Of a stretch of DNA of 14,901 bases, positions 8,670 to 13,867 are shown in pieces; the stretch's first letter is position 1; each line of letters begins with the position of its first letter. The position numbers were made by a program, and so were the translations under genes. This DNA comes from Syntrophobacterales bacterium (GTDB lineage: Bacteria > Desulfobacterota > Syntrophorhabdia > Syntrophorhabdales > WCHB1-27). Under the pieces are notes generated by a model. It had not been told where the DNA came from. It ran no database searches and was given only the letters and a program-made list of their open reading frames with translations. The stretch is from positions 1-14,901 of the forward strand of contig JADGQN010000069.1 of assembly GCA_017881765.1 (NCBI GenBank), in the 5' to 3' direction.

Positions 8670-9452
8670 TCATTTCTGTGCCATGGCCTGGGAAAGGGCC
8701 TCGATGATTTTTGACACCTCCGACCTTATTTTGCCATCCAGATCATAAGGAGAAACACCGAGTTTGTCTGCTTCGAGGATCTTCTCGTTCTGACTCATGT
8801 AGCCAAGGAAAGGTAAGTCCGCGAGGTGCTCTTTTATCATAGCAATGTCGGGCTCGGCTACTACTTTATTCCCCACTATATAAACCCTTTTAACCCCGAG
8901 GTCATCAGCAAGGCCCTTGACCTGACGCGCTGTCTGCATGCTCCGTTGACCAGGCTCAACCACGACAATCAGGGCGTCCATGTAGGCCGTCGTGCCTCTA
9001 CCGAGGTGTTCCAGACCAGCTTCCATATCGACGACCACATACTCATCCCGCTCCACGAAGAGGTGCGCCAGAAGGCTCTTAAGTAATACGTTCTCACCGC
9101 AGAAGCAACCCCCGCCTCCCTGGGGTATGGTTCCAAGAACGAGCAGCCTGATCCCATCCTTGGAAACCGAGAACTTCTCGGGAATATCATCCACCTTCGG
9201 GTTCAGCTTGAAAAACGAACCGTAGGCTCCGCGCTTCGCCCCGGTCCTCTCTTCGATGAATTCCTTCATCTGTGCAAGCGGTTGGATATCTTTCAGCTTG
9301 GCCGGTTCGATGCCGATGGCGCTGGCAAGGTTCGAGTCAGGGTCAGCGTCGATGGAGAGGACCTTATATCCCTGGTCGGCAAGTATGCGCGACATGACGC
9401 CGGCAAGGGTTGTTTTTCCTACTCCGCCTTTTCCGGAAATAGCTACTTTCAT
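8670..9452 (-). CDS. cooC: CooC-type carbon monoxide dehydrogenase nickel-insertion ATPase
   Basis: MinD/ParA-class P-loop ATPase that helps load nickel into the C-cluster of Ni-CO dehydrogenase or CODH/ACS. It has 260 residues. A deviant Walker A GKGGVGKTT (7-15) follows the very first strand, then LSIDADPDSNLASAIG. The CXC nickel/zinc-binding pair of CooC is present as GGGGCFCGEN (Cys116, Cys118). The region around VVVDMEAGLEHLGRGT (140-155) matches the CooC switch segment, and a conserved VEPGQRSMQTA follows. The CXC separates it from MinD, NifH and ArsA. No CODH gene is in the window, so its partner must be elsewhere. It is the first gene of the minus-strand operon; a promoter candidate with a perfect TTGACA lies just upstream, as does a possible ribosome site GGTAGG 9 nt from the ATG. 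Confidence 0.92.
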   Translation of the reverse strand: MKVAISGKGGVGKTTLAGVMSRILADQGYKVLSIDADPDSNLASAIGIEPAKLKDIQPLAQMKEFIEERTGAKRGAYGSFFKLNPKVDDIPEKFSVSKDGIRLLVLGTIPQGGGGCFCGENVLLKSLLAHLFVERDEYVVVDMEAGLEHLGRGTTAYMDALIVVVEPGQRSMQTARQVKGLADDLGVKRVYIVGNKVVAEPDIAMIKEHLADLPFLGYMSQNEKILEADKLGVSPYDLDGKIRSEVSKIIEALSQAMAQK

Positions 9453-9459
9453 GCGAGAA

Positions 9460-9488
9460 AACCTACCATTTCACCTGGCCGCTGTCAA
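9460..9488 (-). promoter_or_regulatory. Candidate sigma-70-type promoter of cooC operon
   Basis: On the minus strand, TTGACA (9488-9483) is a perfect -35 box, followed after 17 nt by TAGGTT (9465-9460), a 3-of-6 -10 box. The -10 ends 7 nt before the cooC ATG, so a transcript would be leaderless or nearly so. Seen by eye only; the -10 is weak. Confidence 0.4.
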
Positions 9489-9508
9489 GGCAGGAAAAGC
9501 CGACAAAG

Positions 9509-9696
9509 CCGACCACTTCGTTCGAGGACCGCCACCTGCGGTGGCTTGAGGGCCGGGAGCTTTCGCTCCCTTGAGGAACGTCGCCTTTGGCGACTTGAGG
9601 CAGTTGCCTCAAGGCCGAAGGCCGGTCCTTAAGCGAAGCGATCCTCGAATCAGGCCGCAGGCTTGATGGTCCTCAAGCCGGCTTGCCGGCGGTCGG
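9509..9696. repeat. Hairpin-module array A (four modules, centre, four modules)
   Basis: The ends are CCGACC (9509) and GGTCGG (to 9696), which are inverted. Left modules: ACTTCGT; GCCACC-TGC-GGTGGC (9531-9545); GGGAGC-TTTC-GCTCCC (9555-9570); GTCGCC-TTT-GGCGAC (9580-9594). They are joined by TTGAGG-type linkers. The centre is CTTGAGGCA-GT-TGCCTCAAG (9594-9613). Right modules: GGCC-GAA-GGCC (9613-9623); GCGAAGC (9633-9639); ATCAGGCC-GCA-GGCTTGAT (9649-9667, one wobble); GCCGGC-TT-GCCGGC (9677-9690). They are joined by the complementary GGTCCTCAAG-type linker. The linkers carry TGA/TCA stops, so it is not coding, except that its last 24 nt form the 3' end of the channel gene. It fills most of the 220 nt between the channel gene and cooC. 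Confidence 0.9.
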
Positions 9697-10734
9697 GCTG
9701 GCCTTCTCTTCCGAGAGCAGGCCTCTCATCAGGTCCCGTTCCTCGGGAGTTGCCAGGATGATCAGGTGCATCTCTTTTTCGAGAACGACGTCCGGGGTGG
9801 GATTATAGATCCATTCGCCCTGTGCCTTTCTCAGTGCGATGGTCAGGATGTTACCTACGGCCCGGAAATCGGCTTCCGCAAGCGACTTGCCTACGTACGG
9901 CGAATATTCGGGCACCTGGATCTCTTCCACCCGCACTTCCGATGATCTGTCTCTCAGCATCGCGTCTATCAGCGTCACCACGTGGGGCCGCAACATTTCG
10001 GAGGTCATACGTAAACCACCTATATAATTCAGGGCCACTACCGCATCAGCCCCGGCCCGGCGTATCTTGTCTATGTTCTTGGTATCGTTGCAGCGGGCGA
10101 TGACGCGAAGTTCCGGGTTAAGCTGCTTTGCGGTCAGCGAAATCACGACATTGTCGTTATCTGAATTCGTAGTGGCAAAAAGCCCTTTGGCGCGACGGAC
10201 CATTGCTGTTTCGAGAACCTCATTTTCCGTCGCATCCCCGACGACCAGGTCTATGTTGAGGTTGTGGGCTTTCAAGACTTCTGTTTTCCCCTCGTCGTTG
10301 TCCACGGCGATCTGCTGATACTTGCTCTGATAGAGTTCATGCACGATATAGAGCCCTACCATGCCGATGCCGCAGACTACGAAGTGGTCCTTCATCTTTG
10401 CGATCCTCCTGTGCATTGACCTTTGTCTGAAGACCTTCCTGAGCTCTCCCTCGATAATGTAGGCAGACAGGCTCGTAAAAACGTACAGGATGGTGCCGGT
10501 TGAAAGCAAGACGTAGACGATAGTGAAGAGCTTTCCCACCGGCTTGTCTGCGAGTCCTATCACATCTCCGTATCCGACAGTCGTGATGGTGGTTGCGGTC
10601 ATGAAAAGCGCATCGAGCCAGCTTGTCTCGCTGCCGCCTATCATCTTGAAGCCTACGGTGCCGACGAGGATAATCAGGAGTACAATATAAAAGACGTAGG
10701 AGATTCTTCGAGGGACTCTGCCTCTTCTCAGCAT
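9673..10734 (-). CDS. Two-transmembrane potassium channel with RCK (TrkA-N/TrkA-C) regulatory domain, MthK-like
   Basis: Inner-membrane K+ channel gated by a cytoplasmic RCK ring. It has 353 residues: TM1 about 12-28, a pore helix and intact selectivity filter TTVGYGD (51-57), TM2 about 69-93, then a Rossmann RCK domain starting at HFVVCGIGMVG (117-127) with an acidic VDNDEGK after the second strand, and a C-terminal RCK_C lobe (about 250-340). The family includes MthK and E. coli Kch; ligand (Ca2+, nucleotide) cannot be read from sequence. The ATG at 10734 has no good ribosome site, but a TATACT box lies 8 nt upstream. Inside the gene, AGGAGG precedes Met114, positioned to yield free RCK domains. 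The last eight codons (TAGKPA and stop region) lie in hairpin array A. It is flanked on both sides by arrays. Confidence 0.93.
   Translation of the reverse strand: MLRRGRVPRRISYVFYIVLLIILVGTVGFKMIGGSETSWLDALFMTATTITTVGYGDVIGLADKPVGKLFTIVYVLLSTGTILYVFTSLSAYIIEGELRKVFRQRSMHRRIAKMKDHFVVCGIGMVGLYIVHELYQSKYQQIAVDNDEGKTEVLKAHNLNIDLVVGDATENEVLETAMVRRAKGLFATTNSDNDNVVISLTAKQLNPELRVIARCNDTKNIDKIRRAGADAVVALNYIGGLRMTSEMLRPHVVTLIDAMLRDRSSEVRVEEIQVPEYSPYVGKSLAEADFRAVGNILTIALRKAQGEWIYNPTPDVVLEKEMHLIILATPEERDLMRGLLSEEKASPTAGKPA
10393..10410 (-). promoter_or_regulatory. Internal ribosome binding site and ATG (Met114) in the K+ channel gene
   Basis: A consensus AGGAGG (10410-10405) stands 9 nt before an in-frame ATG (10395-10393) that begins MKDHFVVCGIGMVG, the exact start of the RCK domain. 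MthK is known to make separate RCK subunits from an internal start (Met107) at the equivalent place. The main start lacks such a site. Confidence 0.6.
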
Positions 10735-10742
10735 ACTGGCTC

Positions 10743-10748
10743 AGTATA
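10743..10748 (-). promoter_or_regulatory. Candidate -10 box of the K+ channel gene
   Basis: TATACT on the minus strand (5 of 6 to TATAAT), 8 nt before the ATG at 10734. The -35 region at 17 nt spacing (TGGCGG) is poor, so this rests on the -10 alone. Confidence 0.3.
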
Positions 10749-10775
10749 GCATTAGCTGCTGTCCGCCGCCAGCGA

Positions 10776-11040
10776 GCGACCGCTTCGCTTGAGGACCGCC
10801 ACCTGAGGTGGCTTGAGGACCGGAAATTAGTTTCCTTGAGGAGCGTCGCCTCTGGCGACTTGAGGCAAAAGATCCGTGTCGCTTGCCTCAAACGAAGTGG
10901 TCCTCAAGCGATAGCGTAGCATCCTGTAAGGAAGCGGTCCTCGAATCAGGCCCCAGGCCTGATGGTCCTCAAGCAGCCGAAGGCTGCGGTCCTTAAGGCT
11001 CATCAGAGCCGGTCCTCAAGCCACCGCAGGTGGCGGTCGG
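10776..11040. repeat. Hairpin-module array B (four modules, centre, seven modules)
   Basis: Same family as array A; fills the 355-nt gap between divergent genes. The left end is near GCGACC (10777, perhaps extending to 10771); the right end is GGCGGTCGG (to 11040), identical to the end of array A. Left modules: GCTTCGC; GCCACC-TGA-GGTGGC (10798-10812); GGAAA-TTAG-TTTCC (10822-10835); GTCGCC-TCT-GGCGAC (10845-10859). Centre: TTGAGGCAA (10860-10868) and TTGCCTCAA (10883-10891) with a 14-nt loop. Right modules: ACGAAGT; a degenerate GCGATAGCGTAGC; a short GGAAGC; ATCAGGCC-CCA-GGCCTGAT (10945-10963); GCAGCC-GAA-GGCTGC (10973-10987); GGCTC-ATCA-GAGCC (10997-11010); GCCACC-GCA-GGTGGC (11020-11034). 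Linkers are CTTGAGGACC on the left and GGTCCTCAAG or GGTCCTTAAG on the right. Confidence 0.9.
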
Positions 11041-11054
11041 CAGTTCCTGCCCTA

Positions 11055-11083
11055 TTGATTGTCAGCGTTCCATGTGGTAATTT
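11055..11083 (+). promoter_or_regulatory. Candidate promoter of the alaC-hom pair
   Basis: TTGATT (11055-11060), 17 nt, then TAATTT (11078-11083). The -10 ends 6 nt before the ATG at 11090, and no ribosome site is visible, so a leaderless message is possible. It lies directly outside array B. Confidence 0.4.
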
Positions 11084-11089
11084 CATGAG

Positions 11090-12274
11090 ATGGAAGAATT
11101 TTACAGGATTTCCAGGCTGCCGCCGTACACGTTCAACATCGTACGGGATCTCCTGATAGAGGCCAGGCGGAAGGGTGAGGATATCATCGACCTGGGTATG
11201 GGTAACCCTGATTTCGAAACCCCTAAGGCGATCGTTGCGAAGCTGGTCGAGGCCGCAAAGAACCCTCGAAATCATCGGTATTCCGTGAGCAGGGGCATCT
11301 ACAAGCTGAGATTGGCCATTTCGGATTGGTACAAGAGGCGATATAACGTTGACATAGACCCCGAGACAGAGGCGGTCGTAACCATGGGAGCCAAAGAGGG
11401 CATCAGCCACCTCGTGCTTGCTACGATCAATGCCGGTGACGTGGTCTTCGTGCCGGAGCCGACGTACCCGATACATACTTACTCAGTGGTCATAGCAGGA
11501 GGAGATCTCAGGACCCTGCCGCTCCAGCCGTTGGACCAGTTCATCGAACGTTTGAGTTGGGCGATCAAAACAACATGGCCGCAGCCAAAGATGCTGATCG
11601 TGAGCTTTCCGAACAATCCCACAACCGAGGTTGTGGACATCGATTTCTTTGAGAAGATTGTTGCTTTTGCAAAAGAGCATAATATCATGGTGATTCACGA
11701 TCTGGCTTACGCTGATCTTGTTTTTGACGGATATAAGGCCCCCAGCCTTCTCCAGGTGAAAGGGGCGAAGAATGTAGGCGTGGAGTTTTTTTCGCTTTCC
11801 AAGAGTTATAGCATGCCCGGATGGCGGGTCGGGTTCGCTGTGGGAAATCGGAAGATGATCCTTGCCCTCTCAAAGATCAAAAGTTATCTGGATTATGGTG
11901 TGTTCCAGCCGATCCAGATCGCATCTATCACCGCGCTGAAGAGCGATGACGAGGTTGTTCATGAAATAGTTGAGAAGTATCGCAGAAGGAGAAACACCCT
12001 GATATCAGGGCTCAACCGGGCAGGATGGCACGTACCGTCACCTAAGGGTACGATGTTCGTCTGGGCCAAGATACCGGATGAGTTCGCTGCGATGGGCTCG
12101 CTTGATTTCTGCAAAAAACTGTTGCAAGAGGCGAAGGTTGCGGCCTCACCGGGAATCGGCTTCGGCGAGTGCGGAGAGGGGTATGTCCGGTTCGCGCTCG
12201 TCGAGAATGAGCATAGGATCCGGCAGGCAAGCAAAGGTATCAGAAGTCTAATGCTCAACTCGCGAAAGAGATGA
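11090..12274 (+). CDS. alaC: PLP-dependent aminotransferase, AlaC-like (glutamate-pyruvate type)
   Basis: Fold-type I aminotransferase of the class I/II family, most like AlaC (YfdZ), which makes alanine from pyruvate and glutamate; related LL-diaminopimelate or aspartate activity is not excluded. It has 394 residues. It starts MEEFYRISRLPPYTFNIV, with the family phrase IIDLGMGNPDFETPK, the cofactor-contacting SFPNNPTTEV, and the PLP-lysine motif SLSKSYSMPGWRVGF (Lys238). The C-terminal substrate Arg region reads GEGYVRFALVENEHRI. The ATG at 11090 is the only workable start: upstream in-frame codons hit a stop (the ATG at 11072 ends after two codons). It overlaps hom by 4 nt (ATGA), suggesting joint expression for amino-acid synthesis. 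Confidence 0.9.
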   Translation: MEEFYRISRLPPYTFNIVRDLLIEARRKGEDIIDLGMGNPDFETPKAIVAKLVEAAKNPRNHRYSVSRGIYKLRLAISDWYKRRYNVDIDPETEAVVTMGAKEGISHLVLATINAGDVVFVPEPTYPIHTYSVVIAGGDLRTLPLQPLDQFIERLSWAIKTTWPQPKMLIVSFPNNPTTEVVDIDFFEKIVAFAKEHNIMVIHDLAYADLVFDGYKAPSLLQVKGAKNVGVEFFSLSKSYSMPGWRVGFAVGNRKMILALSKIKSYLDYGVFQPIQIASITALKSDDEVVHEIVEKYRRRRNTLISGLNRAGWHVPSPKGTMFVWAKIPDEFAAMGSLDFCKKLLQEAKVAASPGIGFGECGEGYVRFALVENEHRIRQASKGIRSLMLNSRKR

Positions 12275-13560
12275 TCGGGGTCGGCATCATAGGCCTCGGG
12301 ACTGTTGGCCGGGGCACCTACAACATCCTTAAACAATATGGCCATGTGATTCAGCGCAAAACGGGCGTTGATGTACGGGTTGTCAAGATCGCAGAGGTCG
12401 ATCCTGAGCGCTCCAAGGGGCTTGAGACTGACGGCATTGCCATCGTCCGTGATGCGTGGGACCTGATCAACGACCCCCGGGTGGATATCTGCGTTGAGCT
12501 GGTTGGCGGCACCGGCGCGGCTTACGATTATGTTGCGGGCGCCTTAAAAGCCGGAAAGTGGGTCGTGACGGCCAACAAAGCGTTGCTCGCGGAAAAGGGT
12601 GATGCGCTCTTTGCCCTTGCTGACCGGGAGGGCGGTGAGATCGGTTTCGAGGCGTCGGTGGCCGGCGCCATCCCCGTGATCAGGGCCATCAGGGACGGTC
12701 TTATCGGCAACAGGATCGAGTATATTCTTGGGATACTGAACGGTACGAGCAACTACATTCTCACGAAAATGTCGGAAGAGGGATTGCCTTTCAACCAGGC
12801 GCTGAGAGAAGCCCAGGAACTCGGATTTGCCGAACAGGATCCGGCGCTTGATATTTCAGGTGTGGATGCGGCGCATAAGCTCTGTGTCCTCGTGCGCCTT
12901 GCTTTCGGCGTGCCCATCACCATGCAGGAGATCGTGACGAGAGGTGTCTCAAGTATAGAGCCCACGGATATCGAGTTTGCGAAAGAGTTTGGTTACAAGA
13001 TAAAACTTCTTGCGATAGCCAAAGAACAGGGTGATTCTATCGAGGCGCGGGTGGAGCCGACCATGATCCCGGTCCGCCACCCGATGAGCACGGTCGGCGG
13101 AGTCTTCAATGCGGTCTACGTGGTGGGTGATCATGCGGGGCCCAGTCTATACTATGGAAAAGGAGCGGGGGCCGATCCAACCGGTAGTGCGGTGGTGAGT
13201 GACATTGTTGACATGGCTGTCAGGAAGGCGGCAAAATGCGCCAGAAGGGGCCTTGCCGCGGGAGATAGTAGCAAGAGGATAAAGAAGGGGGATGAATCGG
13301 TCACCCGCTTTTACGTGAGAGTAAAGGCCCAGGATCAACCGGGAGTGCTCTCAAAAATCTCGGGCATCCTTGGTGAGCACGGTATCAGCATCGCGGCCGT
13401 TATTCAGAAAGGGCGAACGGAAAACGCATATGTGCCTATCGTCATGCTCACCTATGAGGCTTCGGAGGGGAGCTTGAAACAGGCAATAGAGAAGATCGAC
13501 CGGCTGTCATTCATCGGTGGGCCGAGTGTACATATGCGCATCGAAGAAGGAGACCTCTAG
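12271..13560 (+). CDS. hom: Homoserine dehydrogenase with C-terminal ACT domain
   Basis: It reduces aspartate semialdehyde to homoserine with NAD(P)H, the branch point to threonine and methionine. It has 429 residues, the standard length of the monofunctional form. The Rossmann glycine motif is GIIGLGTVGRG (4-14); WVVTANKALLA carries the conserved Lys near residue 104; NGTSNYILTKM is at about 157-167; and the family signature DPALDISGVDAAHKL follows. An ACT domain (about 345-425; RFYVRVKAQDQPGVLSKISG) is the usual threonine feedback site. The ATG overlaps the alaC stop by 4 nt. No aspartokinase domain is fused. Confidence 0.96.
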   Translation: MIGVGIIGLGTVGRGTYNILKQYGHVIQRKTGVDVRVVKIAEVDPERSKGLETDGIAIVRDAWDLINDPRVDICVELVGGTGAAYDYVAGALKAGKWVVTANKALLAEKGDALFALADREGGEIGFEASVAGAIPVIRAIRDGLIGNRIEYILGILNGTSNYILTKMSEEGLPFNQALREAQELGFAEQDPALDISGVDAAHKLCVLVRLAFGVPITMQEIVTRGVSSIEPTDIEFAKEFGYKIKLLAIAKEQGDSIEARVEPTMIPVRHPMSTVGGVFNAVYVVGDHAGPSLYYGKGAGADPTGSAVVSDIVDMAVRKAAKCARRGLAAGDSSKRIKKGDESVTRFYVRVKAQDQPGVLSKISGILGEHGISIAAVIQKGRTENAYVPIVMLTYEASEGSLKQAIEKIDRLSFIGGPSVHMRIEEGDL

Positions 13561-13570
13561 GTGCAACTTC

Positions 13571-13695
13571 GTCAAAAGTCCATCTGCTTTGTCGCCCTTC
13601 GCCGCGCGTCACTCCGACGTACCACCAGTACGCCTCCGTTCCTCGCGACTCGGAGCTTCGCCGGGTACCCGCTTGCGGGTGTTGGAGCTTTTTAC
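13571..13695. repeat. Palindromic repeat element between hom and apgM (first of two)
   Basis: The ends are imperfect inverted repeats: GTCAAAAGTCCATC (13571-13584) against the complement of GTTGGAGCTTTTTAC (13681-13695), which reads GTAAAAAGCTCCAAC. Inside are the hairpin CGTAC-CACCA-GTACG (13618-13632), the palindrome CGGGTACCCG (13662-13671) and ACCCG-CTTG-CGGGT (13667-13680). It resembles dispersed intergenic repeats I associate with Desulfobacterota, from memory only. No coding frame of note. Confidence 0.6.
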
Positions 13696-13749
13696 TTGTC
13701 GCACGGTAAGCCCAGTCTACTTGCCGCGTGAAGGTGGCGCGAGAATGGC

Positions 13750-13844
13750 GGTTGCGAGTTACGTGTCACGGGCTGCGAGTTGGACACGACATCGATTTCA
13801 TTGTTCATTTTGTATATTGGGATTGTAACCTGTAACTCGTAACA
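13750..13844. repeat. Element of 7-bp tandem words in inverted arms around a core
   Basis: The left arm has 7-bp words GGTTGCG, AGTTACG, TGTCACG, GGCTGCG, AGTTGGA (13750-13784). The right arm has TGTAACC, TGTAACT, CGTAACA (13824-13844). The arms are inverted: 13751-13769 and 13825-13843 pair at 15 of 19 positions. The core carries TTTGTATATTG (13809-13819), nearly the same as in the element at 5774-5924. The 3' end sits 23 nt before the apgM ATG. With the preceding element it accounts for most of the 307-nt gap; nothing is recognised in 13701-13749. Confidence 0.7.
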
Positions 13845-13867
13845 GGTTTTATGGTCGAGGGAATGAT

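Noticed and set aside
9496..9513. Target-site duplication at array A (AAAGCCGAC twice in tandem)
   Set aside because: Both copies are on the same side of the element; no matching copy follows its right end.
9282..9632. 116-codon plus-strand frame running through cooC antisense into array A
   Set aside because: Half is antisense to cooC and half is hairpin repeats; no ribosome site or domain.
9509..11040. CRISPR array reading of the hairpin arrays
   Set aside because: The constant parts are only about 10 nt and change orientation midway; the intervening segments are themselves palindromes and recur between arrays, unlike spacers. No cas genes.
13662..13695. Intrinsic terminator for alaC-hom
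   Set aside because: The ACCCG-CTTG-CGGGT hairpin is short and the T-run is interrupted and about 8 nt away; it fits better as part of the repeat element.
13517..13828. 103-codon plus-strand frame across the hom end and the repeat elements
   Set aside because: It starts inside hom in another frame and is otherwise repeat sequence with no domain.
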